Made by a program: the position numbers and the translations under genes. Shown here in pieces: positions 1 through 7,481 of a DNA stretch of 64,000 bases; within the stretch, counting starts at the first letter, position 1; every line of letters begins with the position of its first letter. Source of the stretch: Weissella koreensis KACC 15510 (GTDB lineage Bacteria; Bacillota; Bacilli; Lactobacillales; Lactobacillaceae). The notes under the pieces were generated by a model. It saw only the letters and a list, made by a program, of their open reading frames with translations. It searched no databases and was not told the DNA's origin. The DNA lies in NCBI RefSeq assembly GCF_000219805.1, contig NC_015759.1:992001-1056000 (forward strand). The letters are read 5' to 3'.

Positions 1-135
1 GCCTCAAGGCGTTATGCAAAAAGGCAATTAACGTGGTTTAGGAATCAATTTAATGATATTAATTGGTATGATTTGGTAAAAAATCCAGCCCAACTTGATG
101 AAATTGAAACTGATATTCAGAATTTCATGGCATAA
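1..135 (+). CDS. miaA: tRNA dimethylallyltransferase MiaA, C-terminal end (partial)
   Basis: Frame 1 is open from the window edge to a TAA, giving the last 44 residues of a protein. The run SRRYAKRQLTWFRN is the well-known C-terminal signature of MiaA, which attaches a dimethylallyl group to A37 of tRNAs reading UNN codons. The catalytic N-terminal part lies outside the window. In Lactobacillales miaA commonly sits just upstream of glnR, as here, which supports the call. Confidence 0.85.
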   Translation, partial: ASRRYAKRQLTWFRNQFNDINWYDLVKNPAQLDEIETDIQNFMA

Positions 136-144
136 AAGCTAACA
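128..144 (+). promoter_or_regulatory. Putative GlnR box upstream of glnRA
   Basis: TGGCA-N7-TAACA matches the GlnR/TnrA consensus TGTNA-N7-TNACA with one mismatch. It overlaps the last codons of miaA, about 30 bp upstream of a TATAAT -10 (174-179). Autoregulation of glnRA by GlnR is known in lactococci and bacilli; that this site is used is inference. Confidence 0.6.
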
Positions 145-173
145 TCAAATTCCTTAAATTTGACTAAAATGAC

Positions 174-179
174 TATAAT
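174..179 (+). promoter_or_regulatory. -10 element of glnR promoter
   Basis: A perfect TATAAT lies 32 bp before the glnR start. No good -35 is visible at the proper distance. Two purine-rich stretches (191-196 and 198-204) follow; the second, AAAGGAG, is 7 nt from the ATG and is the likely ribosome binding site. Confidence 0.5.
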
Positions 180-211
180 ATAGCTTATTGAAGGAGTAAA
201 GGAGAATAAAA

Positions 212-565
212 ATGACACGAACACGGCAGTTAAGGCAAGATTTAGCAATTCTACCGATGGGGGTAGTTTCGCAATTAACTGGATTAAGTGCGCGACAAAT
301 CCGTTACTATGATCAGCAAAATTTAATTAATCCGGAGCGTGGATCTGGTAAACAACGTCGTTATTCGTTGAATCAGATTGAACGATTAATGGAAATTGCG
401 GATTATTTAGATGCTGGTTATTCAATTGCTGATATTCACGCTGTTGATCAAAAGAAGCAAAAAAAAGCTGCTACTCTCGATCAAGATGCAGTTCGTCGGT
501 CATTACAAGCCGAATTTATTCAAATTGGTCGTTTTGGAACAAGCCAAAGAAGGGATATATCATGA
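212..565 (+). CDS. glnR: MerR-family nitrogen regulator GlnR
   Basis: 117-residue MerR-type repressor of nitrogen assimilation genes. The winged helix-turn-helix occupies roughly residues 15-85, with the family-typical [19 protein letters not shown] and the arginine-rich wing. Its stop overlaps the glnA start by 4 nt (ATGA), so the two genes are translationally coupled. In bacilli feedback-inhibited glutamine synthetase binds the C-terminal tail of GlnR and activates it for DNA binding. Here that tail is short, ending ...[13 protein letters not shown], somewhat shorter than the roughly 120-135 residues I recall for homologues. Identification is firm from sequence plus neighbour glnA. Confidence 0.95.
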   Translation: MTRTRQLRQDLAILPMGVVSQLTGLSARQIRYYDQQNLINPERGSGKQRRYSLNQIERLMEIADYLDAGYSIADIHAVDQKKQKKAATLDQDAVRRSLQAEFIQIGRFGTSQRRDIS

Positions 566-1908
566 CAAAACATAAGTATTCAAAGAATGAAATTAAAGAG
601 ATTATTGCAAAAGAAAATGTACAATTTTTGCGGCTTCAATTTACGGACGTTTTTGGAACCATTAAAAATGTCGAGGTACCAGTATCACAGGTGGATAAAG
701 TACTGAATAATAAGATGATGTTTGATGGTTCATCTATTGATGGTTTTGTTCGAATTGAAGAGTCTGATATGTATTTGTATCCTGACCTAGATACCTTCAT
801 GATTTTTCCTTGGGCAACCGATGAAAACGGGGGTAAAGTTGCTCGTTTAATCGCAGATATTTATACAGTTGATCATCAACTTTTCGCGGGAGATCCACGT
901 AGTAATTTGAAGCGTGTCTTGAAAGATATGCAAAAACGAGGATTTAAAGAATTCAATTTGGGTACTGAGCCAGAATTTTTCTTATTTAAAATGGATGAAA
1001 ATGGTGAGCCAACCATGAAATTAAATGATCATGGGGGGTATTTTGATTTGGCTCCATTGGATTTGGGTGAAAATACTCGACGTGAGATTGTTTTGGAAAT
1101 GGAAAAGATGGGCTTTGAAGTTGAAGCAGCGCATCATGAAGTCGCTCCTGGACAACATGAAGTTGACTTTAAATATTCAGATGCTTTAGATGCGGCTGAC
1201 AACATTCAAACTTTTAAGATTATTGTTAAAACGATTGCACGTAAACATGGTTTATATGCAACTTTCTTGCCTAAACCGGTAACAGGCATTAACGGGAATG
1301 GAATGCATGTTAATATGTCGCTTTTCAATGAAAATGGTAACATTTTTTATAATGAAAGTGATGAATTACAATTATCAGAAGAAGCTTATCAATTCATGGG
1401 CGGAATTTTGGAACATGCAGCCTCATTTACGGCTATTACAAATCCAACAGTAAACTCATATAAGCGTTTGACACCTGGTTTTGAGGCTCCTGTTTATGTA
1501 GCTTGGTCGGCTTCTAATCGTTCGCCAATGGTTCGAATTCCAGCAGCGCGTGGAAATTCAACCCGTTTAGAGTTGCGTTCAGTTGATCCGACTGCCAATC
1601 CGTACACTGCGTTTGCAGCTATTTTAACTGCTGGTTTAGATGGACTTGATCGCGAATTAACACCAAATCATGCGGTGGATCAAAATATTTATCTAATGGA
1701 TGAAAACGAGCGGAAAAGGGCAGGAATTACTAATTTGCCAGATACACTATTGGCAGCATTAGATCAATTCGAAGAAGACGAAACCATGGTAGATGCTTTG
1801 GGAAAAAATATGGCTAATACTTTTGTTGCTGCTAAACGAGTTGAATATGCTTCATATCGGCAACATGTGTCACAGTGGGAAATTGATACGTATATTCAAC
1901 AATATTAA
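562..1908 (+). CDS. glnA: Type I glutamine synthetase GlnA
   Basis: 448 residues, the normal length for Gram-positive GSI-alpha. It makes glutamine from glutamate, ammonia and ATP in the cytoplasm and also signals nitrogen status through GlnR. Visible motifs: [10 protein letters not shown] near residue 55, followed by [12 protein letters not shown], whose arginine corresponds to the feedback-relevant residue of the Bacillus enzyme; the metal-site stretch [10 protein letters not shown]; and NRSPMVRIP. Translated by overlap with glnR. A rho-independent terminator follows at 1965-2000. Confidence 0.98.
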   Translation: MTKHKYSKNEIKEIIAKENVQFLRLQFTDVFGTIKNVEVPVSQVDKVLNNKMMFDGSSIDGFVRIEESDMYLYPDLDTFMIFPWATDENGGKVARLIADIYTVDHQLFAGDPRSNLKRVLKDMQKRGFKEFNLGTEPEFFLFKMDENGEPTMKLNDHGGYFDLAPLDLGENTRREIVLEMEKMGFEVEAAHHEVAPGQHEVDFKYSDALDAADNIQTFKIIVKTIARKHGLYATFLPKPVTGINGNGMHVNMSLFNENGNIFYNESDELQLSEEAYQFMGGILEHAASFTAITNPTVNSYKRLTPGFEAPVYVAWSASNRSPMVRIPAARGNSTRLELRSVDPTANPYTAFAAILTAGLDGLDRELTPNHAVDQNIYLMDENERKRAGITNLPDTLLAALDQFEEDETMVDALGKNMANTFVAAKRVEYASYRQHVSQWEIDTYIQQY

Positions 1909-1964
1909 TGTTAGATTAAATAAAAATTTATCAAAAGTATGATTTTAACGTGACTTTTCACGCT

Positions 1965-2000
1965 AGGCCTTGAAAGTCCAAATAACTTTCGGGCTTTTTT
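1965..2000 (+). terminator. Rho-independent terminator after glnA
   Basis: A hairpin with GAAAGT/ACTTTC at its core, extended by GC and GU pairs, is followed by TTTTTT. Confidence 0.75.
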
Positions 2001-2138
2001 AATAGTTAAAGGCAATGGATTACTGGTTAATAGAATTTTTAAGAAAGATTATAGAGTGATAAATTGGCATATCAATTCTAAAGGAACAGTGTAAAATTAA
2101 GATTATAAATCGTTAATAAAATTTTCAGGAGGTTGGTT

Positions 2139-3032
2139 ATGGAGCAGACACCATATTTGAAAACTGAGATACTCGATGAGCGTGCTCAGTTTTCAAACGC
2201 GTTAGAAGCAAAATTGCAATATATTAGTGATGTACAGCAGGCGATCAATGAAGATAATGATCGCAAACTGTTTCAACTATTAGATAGCAAGAAATATTCA
2301 ACTATTATTAAAGAACAAATTGATGTCACTGATAATCAACGTGATTTTAGAATGATTGATGATTTGATGGAAGCATTATCACATCATTTATCGCAACGAT
2401 TAATTCAATACTTATCAGAAAGATTCCCTTTTTTCTATTATGAAGAAGATACACGAGGAGTATATCAACTTTATTTTGGAAATTGGTGGGATCGTCGTCA
2501 TTTTGGATTGTTAGATCCGATTACGGTGACTTTTATTTTTGATGAAGACGAGTACGAAATGTTACAAAAATCAGTTGAATTAGCAACTGAAGGGCGCCGT
2601 TATCATACTGATATTATTGAGAAAACAACTAAAGCAAACGAAAAATTACAAAAGATTGTAGATAAACAAGATGAACGCGACCAGGAACGTGATCAATTTC
2701 AAAAAGAATTGGAAAAGATCGGCGAAAAGCCTGGTATGTTTGAATCACAAGAGAATAAAGCGCGCCGTGAATTTTTAAAACAACGGTTGAGTGAAATTCG
2801 CAGTATGGATGAAAAAGCTTGGGAAGTTCCCAAATTAATTGCTGAGAACAATGATTTAATCCTAAATTATTCTAAAGAAGATACCATTTTGATTTATGAG
2901 CAACGGGCAATTAATGACCAATTTGGTAACTTTGAAAACTTTAAAGTCGCTGTTAAGGATCTCTATCGTGATTACGTAAAACAATTAGATGATCGACCAT
3001 TATCAGCGAATGGAGGACGAATCCATGACTGA
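2139..3032 (+). CDS. Unrecognised coiled-coil protein, first gene of a three-gene operon
   Basis: 297 residues from the ATG at 2139, chosen over an in-frame TTG at 2133 because AGGAGG (2127-2132) ends 6 nt before it. I do not recognise the family. The first 110 residues look helical. A central aromatic patch (RFPFFYYEEDTRG, then YFGNWWDRRHFG) is followed by a strongly charged, probably coiled-coil segment at about residues 165-235, rich in K, E, D, R and Q. There is no signal peptide or membrane segment, so it should be cytoplasmic. It overlaps the next gene by 8 nt. All three genes lack known catalytic motifs, and the tight packing suggests one complex or pathway. Confidence 0.75.
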   Translation: MEQTPYLKTEILDERAQFSNALEAKLQYISDVQQAINEDNDRKLFQLLDSKKYSTIIKEQIDVTDNQRDFRMIDDLMEALSHHLSQRLIQYLSERFPFFYYEEDTRGVYQLYFGNWWDRRHFGLLDPITVTFIFDEDEYEMLQKSVELATEGRRYHTDIIEKTTKANEKLQKIVDKQDERDQERDQFQKELEKIGEKPGMFESQENKARREFLKQRLSEIRSMDEKAWEVPKLIAENNDLILNYSKEDTILIYEQRAINDQFGNFENFKVAVKDLYRDYVKQLDDRPLSANGGRIHD

Positions 3033-4008
3033 TCATATTCAAGGACATTTAACAGCCTATACAGACTTACTTCAAAATGACGTTGAAAAAATTTCAAAAC
3101 AATTAAAGGAAATTAATTTACTAAATACTGTGAATGATCCACATGCTATTCACAAAGGTTTGGCACAACTGGTCGGGTATCAATTAGATACTAATTGGGT
3201 TGTGGCACCACGTCAATATAAAACAACTGATTGGTATTTATTGGCTATGCATCGTTTCTTATCGTTAGCTGGAGCTACAGGATATGATCTTCTGACACCA
3301 GAGGATCGTGAAGAATTAGCAATGGTCTTTCAGCAACTTCAAGTGCCGGGAGTTTTTCAATTTGTAGAAAATCCAGGTCAAGCTGGTGGTGTCTACTTTA
3401 TGGAGATGGGAACGAAACAAAAACTATTTTATTGGTCATTGGAACGTCAAGAGCTACTGTTCAATTCGCATGCATTGACAAGCTTGTTAGTTGATAATTA
3501 TCTATCCAAAGATATTGCTGATAATATTATAATTATTGCTGATCTATTAAGAACTTTCGGCCATTATTTAGAGTCAACCTTTGGGTATCATGTCGATTAT
3601 AATATTTTGGAAACAGCAGATGAGTATCTATATTCCATAACTCAAAATGGAATTTATGAAGGAATGTTGGATCGTTTGTTTGTACTTTCAGCAGAATCAA
3701 ACTATTTCATGCAGGCTATCACGAATGGGGCAGCAATGATACTAGATCGAGATGTTGAAATGCGTATCTTTTATGATCAAAATCCAAAAGCTTTGGGAGA
3801 CAAAGAATGGCATTTCCAAGTTTTGGATGGACAAGATAGTATCTCATGGTTAGATATTCTTCTAGATTACAACTTTATAGGTTCTTGGTATTTGAATGAA
3901 CGGCATAATATTGAAATAGCCTCGAATCAAATTATTTTTGATGAAGGCACATTGACAGTAAAATCAGCAGTAGTTAGTGTTGAAATTTTACAACCACGGA
4001 GTGTTTAA
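3025..4008 (+). CDS. Unrecognised soluble protein, second gene of the operon
   Basis: 327 residues from the ATG at 3025, preceded by GGAGGA at 3012-3017; an upstream in-frame start at 2989 lacks a ribosome site. The start lies inside the end of the previous gene, so translation is probably coupled. No family is recognised. The N-terminal 60 residues look helical. The middle has short aromatic motifs (GGVYFMEMG, KLFYWSLERQELLF), and a helical segment near residues 150-190 contains an IIIIADLL run too short and mixed for a sure membrane span. No Walker, metal or nuclease signature is visible. The next gene starts 2 nt after the stop. Confidence 0.75.
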   Translation: MTDHIQGHLTAYTDLLQNDVEKISKQLKEINLLNTVNDPHAIHKGLAQLVGYQLDTNWVVAPRQYKTTDWYLLAMHRFLSLAGATGYDLLTPEDREELAMVFQQLQVPGVFQFVENPGQAGGVYFMEMGTKQKLFYWSLERQELLFNSHALTSLLVDNYLSKDIADNIIIIADLLRTFGHYLESTFGYHVDYNILETADEYLYSITQNGIYEGMLDRLFVLSAESNYFMQAITNGAAMILDRDVEMRIFYDQNPKALGDKEWHFQVLDGQDSISWLDILLDYNFIGSWYLNERHNIEIASNQIIFDEGTLTVKSAVVSVEILQPRSV

Positions 4009-4010
4009 GA

Positions 4011-4520
4011 ATGGAATTAGATTTTGCGACATATTTACGCTTGGCGCGGGCCATGTTTTTGACAGTCCCTGATGAATGGGAACGGCCTTTAAAGCGAGAT
4101 GATTTATTATTAAATGATTATCTTAATTTGATGCAAACACTAACCAGTTTGTCATCTCAAACAGAGGCGATTAATTTTAATTTAAAAGGGACAAAGATGA
4201 TTATATCTGACCCAAGCAAAACTTTATTTGCACAAGGCCTTATCCAATTTCTATTGATCAGTTTAAAGCAACAATGGACCCATTTAATGGTATTAGAAGC
4301 TGAGGATTTAGAAAAATTAAGAAAATTCCCACAACGTAACTTAAACCATCAATATATGGGATTGATGACAATGTTACTTAATAGCTATCATCAAAAAAGG
4401 CAAAGTGATTTTGAGCATGCTTGGCATTCATATTTAAAACTAGGCTTGTTTGAATTAAACTTAGAACCAGTTGAATTAAATGAATTAGTTATGCAACAAC
4501 TCAATCAGATTGACGAATAA
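4011..4520 (+). CDS. Unrecognised small helical protein, third gene of the operon
   Basis: 169 residues, acidic, leucine-rich and probably all-alpha, without signal peptide or membrane segment. It begins 2 nt after the previous stop with a weak ribosome site (GTGTTTAAGA), so coupled translation is likely. The C-terminal half (repeated leucines, LNLEPVELNELVM) suggests a helical bundle or interaction domain. It ends just before a strong terminator, which closes the operon. Function unknown. Confidence 0.7.
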   Translation: MELDFATYLRLARAMFLTVPDEWERPLKRDDLLLNDYLNLMQTLTSLSSQTEAINFNLKGTKMIISDPSKTLFAQGLIQFLLISLKQQWTHLMVLEAEDLEKLRKFPQRNLNHQYMGLMTMLLNSYHQKRQSDFEHAWHSYLKLGLFELNLEPVELNELVMQQLNQIDE

Positions 4521-4528
4521 ATAAAAAA

Positions 4529-4565
4529 GAGGTTGGGATTAAATAATCCTAGCCTCTTTTTGTTT
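4529..4565. terminator. Bidirectional terminator between the unknown operon and the EamA gene
   Basis: A 12-bp stem GAGGTTGGGATT/AATCCTAGCCTC (two GU pairs) is flanked by A-runs on the left and T-runs on the right, so it can end transcription from both sides of this convergent pair. Confidence 0.85.
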
Positions 4566-4575
4566 TAAATATATA

Positions 4576-5496
4576 TTATTTTATTTGTTTAGTGTCAAAT
4601 TTAGAACGTTTTTCTTTTGGTTGAAAAGCTTGTAAGAACACAGTACTAATAATTAAAATTGCTCCAATAAAGTCAATCCAACCAAAGTTAATATGGAAGA
4701 GGGTCACACTTAAAATGGTAGCAATTAGTGGTTCAACGGCTCCCAAGGTACTAGCAGTTGTTGGTGTAATAAGGGTCAAACTTTGTATGAAGATGAGATA
4801 AGCAAAGGCTGTTCCTAAAATAATTGAGAAAGCTAATAAACTAATTATTTTAGGTGTAAATTGAGGCACATTTTGCCAAACTGGATGTAGAAAATTAGAA
4901 AAGATTCCGGCAATTAACATGGCCCAACCAGAAATCGAAACAGCCCCAAAGTTATCAATTAACTCTTGTGGTAATAAAGTATAAAAGACGGTCGCAACAG
5001 CAGCAATCAAGCCCCAAAGAAGGGCAAGCTTTGACATAGCTAAATTCCCGATTTGACCGTGGGTAGCTAGTAAAAAGGTTCCAATTACGGCTAAGATAAT
5101 TGAAATGACATCTTGTTGCCGAGGAAAACGGCGTTTCATTAATGCTAAGAAAATAACAATCATGATGGGGTTAGTGAACTGTAAGACGGTTGCCGTAGCA
5201 GCATTTCCAAAATGGATAGCCATAACATAAGCATACTGAATTGAAAACATACCCACAATTGAAAAAATTAATAACTGAATCAAACTACGGGGTGTTTTAA
5301 AAGGTGCTAAAATTTGCTTTGGTCTTCTTAAGCCAGCAAAAATAAGAATTAGGGCGCCTGCGGTTAATAATCTAAAAGTAGCAAACCATTGGGAATTAAT
5401 CCCTAGTTCTAATAATACTTTGACAGCAATACTGTTTAAGCCCCAAAAGACAGGGCCGGCAATGGCAAAAATTAATCCTTTTGTTTGGTTCGACAT
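4576..5496 (-). CDS. EamA/DMT-superfamily membrane transporter
   Basis: 306 residues with about ten hydrophobic helices and the two-fold EamA repeat. The first repeat begins with GPVFWGLNSIAVKVLLE, and both halves contain the family's small-residue helix packing. Drug/metabolite transporters of this group usually export amino acids or other metabolites; the substrate cannot be inferred. Start codon at 5496 with AGGAGGC upstream. It converges on the unknown operon and diverges from queT. The last dozen residues are a basic cytoplasmic tail. Confidence 0.85.
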   Translation of the reverse strand: MSNQTKGLIFAIAGPVFWGLNSIAVKVLLELGINSQWFATFRLLTAGALILIFAGLRRPKQILAPFKTPRSLIQLLIFSIVGMFSIQYAYVMAIHFGNAATATVLQFTNPIMIVIFLALMKRRFPRQQDVISIILAVIGTFLLATHGQIGNLAMSKLALLWGLIAAVATVFYTLLPQELIDNFGAVSISGWAMLIAGIFSNFLHPVWQNVPQFTPKIISLLAFSIILGTAFAYLIFIQSLTLITPTTASTLGAVEPLIATILSVTLFHINFGWIDFIGAILIISTVFLQAFQPKEKRSKFDTKQIK

Positions 5497-5573
5497 AGTG
5501 CCTCCTAAAAAAATATGATGGTTTCATTGTAGCAGAAGTTTGAAGTTATGGTGTTTCTGCGTCAATTAATTTG

Positions 5574-5582
5574 TGCTATGAT
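5574..5582 (+). promoter_or_regulatory. Extended -10 promoter of the queT riboswitch
   Basis: TGCTATGAT is an extended -10 element about 10 bp upstream of the riboswitch aptamer; the -35 region (TTTCTG, 5554-5559) is weak. Confidence 0.5.
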
Positions 5583-5589
5583 GGTTTTT

Positions 5590-5626
5590 AGTGGTTCGTA
5601 ACCATCCCACGCATAAAAGCCTTACT
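5590..5626 (+). promoter_or_regulatory. PreQ1-I riboswitch upstream of queT
   Basis: GTGG (5591-5594) and CCAC (5607-5610) form P1 around the loop TTCGTAACCAT. The A-rich tail GCATAAAAGCC then leads to TTAC, which can pair with GTAA in the loop to form the H-type pseudoknot. This matches the known class I consensus (GG-TTC-loop-A-CCC, A-rich tail). The pairing segment CCTTAC can alternatively pair with GTAAAGG at 5633-5639, giving a switchable hairpin ahead of the queT ribosome site. The gene downstream is the expected one. Confidence 0.85.
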
Positions 5627-5668
5627 TTGATTGTAAAGGATTTATAATAAAAAACTAGGAGTAATAAG

Positions 5669-6163
5669 ATGAAGTTAAGAAATAAGTGGTCTGCTCGAGA
5701 AATAGCTTTGATGAGTATTGTGGCTGGACTGTATGTAGCGGTGACCTGGTTGGTAGCTCCTTTTGCTTATGGGCAAATTCAGTTACGTTTATCAGAGGGA
5801 TTTAATCATTTGGCAATATTCAATAAACGCTATATTATTGCTGTTACCATTGGTGTCTTTATTGCTAATTTGACTTCACCATTAGGAATTGTGGATGTTA
5901 TTTTTGGGACATTGGGAACCTTAGTGATGACCAGTTTATCATATTGGGCAACCAAAAAAGTTGACCAAATATGGATGAAGTTGACCATAAGTATTGTCAT
6001 TGACACGATTATGATGTGGTCGGTTGCTGTAGAACAATATTGGATTTTTAAACTACCTTTTTGGTTAAGCTATGGTTGGTTAGCGGCAGGTGAGCTTTGC
6101 TCATTAGTTATTGGTGCTATCTTAATTTATTTTTTACAAAAAAGAATCGATTTGTCAATTTAG
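5669..6163 (+). CDS. queT: QueT-family queuosine precursor transporter (ECF S-component)
   Basis: 164 residues with five to six membrane helices. The N-terminal motif (MSIVAGLYVAVTWLVAPFAYG) followed by QLRLSEGFNHLAIFNKRY is typical of QueT (COG4708). QueT proteins are S-components that take up preQ1/queuosine precursors through a shared ECF energising module, which is not in this window. The preQ1 riboswitch 45 bp upstream supports the substrate. Ribosome site TAGGAG at 5656-5661. An SDR gene follows after 15 bp. Confidence 0.9.
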   Translation: MKLRNKWSAREIALMSIVAGLYVAVTWLVAPFAYGQIQLRLSEGFNHLAIFNKRYIIAVTIGVFIANLTSPLGIVDVIFGTLGTLVMTSLSYWATKKVDQIWMKLTISIVIDTIMMWSVAVEQYWIFKLPFWLSYGWLAAGELCSLVIGAILIYFLQKRIDLSI

Positions 6164-6178
6164 AAGTAGGTGAAACAG

Positions 6179-6910
6179 ATGATTTCTCAAGATTATCAAA
6201 ACCAAATTGTGTTTATTACTGGTGGCGCTTCTGGAATTGGGCTAGCTCAAGTACAAACCTATCTGGATTTAGGAGCACGCGTATGGGTGTTGGATCGACA
6301 CTTAGTTCCCATTCAGCATGATAATTTAATTACATTCCAAGTTGATTTGGGGGATGTACGGGCGGTAACGGCTTGGCTGAAAGAAACCGATTTAAGTCAA
6401 ATTGATATTTTTTTAAGTACAGCAGGGGTACTAGATGCTTTCACACCAGCATTAGATACTAATTATGAAGCGATTCAACAATTGATGGCAATTAATGTGA
6501 ATGCAGCAGTGCAAATTACTCTACCGATTTTAGCCGGAATGGTTAAACGGCAGCGAGGTACTATTGTTTATATGACTTCAATTGCGGGTCAAGTGGCTGG
6601 TGGTGGTGGCGCAGCTTATACCATGTCCAAACATGCATTGGTTGGCTGGATGAAACAGTTGGCTTTGGATTATGCAGATAAAAACATTCATATTAATGGA
6701 ATTGCTCCTGGGGCAGTGAATACGCCTATGAATGCGGCTGATTTCGCTGGTGATGGTGCCATGGCCAAAGAAGTTGCAGCTCAAACGCCGATACATCGAT
6801 GGTCTCAGGCTCAGGAAGTCGCTGATTTAACACTCTATTTGACTAGCCCTGAAGCACGGTATGTTCAGGGACAAGTTTTTACGATTGATGGCGGATGGAC
6901 GATTAAATAA
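6179..6910 (+). CDS. Short-chain dehydrogenase/reductase (FabG-like)
   Basis: 243 residues from the ATG at 6179 (AGGTG is 6 nt upstream; a GTG at 6170 would add three residues). Classical SDR: TGGASGIG nucleotide-binding glycine motif near residue 15, a STAG-like segment before the midpoint, and the YTMSK catalytic YxxxK around residue 155. Annotated in relatives as 3-oxoacyl-ACP reductase, but it stands apart from fatty-acid genes, so the substrate is open. It follows queT closely and may be read through from it. Confidence 0.85.
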   Translation: MISQDYQNQIVFITGGASGIGLAQVQTYLDLGARVWVLDRHLVPIQHDNLITFQVDLGDVRAVTAWLKETDLSQIDIFLSTAGVLDAFTPALDTNYEAIQQLMAINVNAAVQITLPILAGMVKRQRGTIVYMTSIAGQVAGGGGAAYTMSKHALVGWMKQLALDYADKNIHINGIAPGAVNTPMNAADFAGDGAMAKEVAAQTPIHRWSQAQEVADLTLYLTSPEARYVQGQVFTIDGGWTIK

Positions 6911-7061
6911 AGTAAACCGGATAATCTTTGATTGGCAACGGCTGATTGAAGGTTATTTTTGATTATTACGTCTGATATTCAACTTATTTTGTTTACATAA
7001 TGGTAGATGCAACTAGGAGAAGTTGGCTTTGTGTTGACTAATTACAATAGGCATGATTATT

Positions 7062-7104
7062 AAAAAATAAAAACGACTAACTATCATTACAGATAATTAG
7101 TCGT
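7062..7104 (-). terminator. Terminator of the minus-strand tRNA-Arg
   Basis: ACGACTAA (7073-7080) pairs with TTAGTCGT (7097-7104). Read on the minus strand the hairpin is followed by TTTTTATTTTTT, placing it about 35 bp after the tRNA end. Confidence 0.8.
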
Positions 7105-7138
7105 TAATATTGTTAATTCATTAAAATGTATTAAATTA

Positions 7139-7210
7139 TGCCCCTGGAGGGAATTGAACCCCCATCCCAGGGTTAGAACTCCTTTGCACTATCCATTATG
7201 CTACAGGGGC
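7139..7210 (-). tRNA. tRNA-Arg (anticodon UCU)
   Basis: 72 nt on the minus strand. Acceptor GCCCCTG/CAGGGGC is perfect with discriminator A. The D-arm GCAT/GTGC is sound, and the T-arm GGGGG-TTCAATT-CCCTC is good apart from one GU pair. The anticodon loop reads GTTCTAA, with U33 followed by UCU. The anticodon stem is weak: AAGGA against CCCTG gives only three Watson-Crick pairs. CCA is not encoded. Isoacceptor is inferred from the loop register. Confidence 0.85.
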
Positions 7211-7265
7211 AAAGAACTAACTACTCTATTTTACAAAGAATTTAGCAAAAATACAATATAATTAT

Positions 7266-7294
7266 TTGACATTTTAAAAAATGGTCGTTATGAT
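7266..7294 (+). promoter_or_regulatory. Sigma-70 promoter of the ABC-F leader
   Basis: TTGACA (7266-7271) and TATGAT (7289-7294) are separated by exactly 17 bp, predicting a start near 7301 and a leader of about 180 nt before the ABC-F gene. Confidence 0.85.
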
Positions 7295-7328
7295 AATACA
7301 AATTAATCAAATACGAGGTATTCAGCCA

Positions 7329-7340
7329 ATGCGCAACTAA
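7329..7340 (+). CDS. Putative three-codon leader ORF (M-R-N-stop)
   Basis: ATG CGC AAC TAA, preceded by GAGG at 7315-7318, 10 nt away. Its stop codon is the first part of a segment (7338-7345) that can pair with 7395-7402 in the attenuator. Very short leader ORFs are known in front of resistance ABC-F genes of other Firmicutes. Translation here is inferred; a second possible leader ORF of 20 codons (7354-7416) overlaps the antiterminator but has no clear ribosome site. Confidence 0.5.
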   Translation: MRN

Positions 7341-7480
7341 TCAGTAATTACAAATGAAGTTATTTTTCCTTAGGGGAATATTATCTTTTTTGAGACTGAT
7401 TATGGAATGTGGCTGAAAGAAGCTTTTTCAGTGTTTTTTAAACCATCAGTCTCAGTTCTACTAAGATTGGTGGTTTTTTA
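7338..7480 (+). promoter_or_regulatory. Transcription attenuator ahead of the ABC-F gene
   Basis: Three exclusive pairings are visible. Terminator: ACCATCAGTC (7442-7451) with GATTGGTGGT (7465-7474) followed by TTTTTT. Antiterminator: TGAGACTGAT (7391-7400) with ATCAGTCTCA (7445-7454), a perfect 10-bp stem that destroys the terminator. Anti-antiterminator: TAATCAGT (7338-7345) with ACTGATTA (7395-7402). The terminator stem also contains GGTGG, the likely ribosome site of the ABC-F gene. A ribosome stalled on the M-R-N leader would cover 7338-7345 and free the antiterminator. Confidence 0.8.
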
Positions 7481-7481
7481 T

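Noticed and set aside
7354..7416. 20-codon ORF (MKLFFLRG...) in the ABC-F leader as the sensing peptide
   Set aside because: No ribosome site upstream, and a ribosome on it would cover the antiterminator arm, not free it; kept only as an alternative to the three-codon ORF.
7407..7481. N-terminal extension of the ABC-F protein starting at 7407
   Set aside because: The 25 extra codons lie inside the attenuator hairpins, have no ribosome site, and do not resemble ABC-F N-termini; the ATG at 7482 fits the family.
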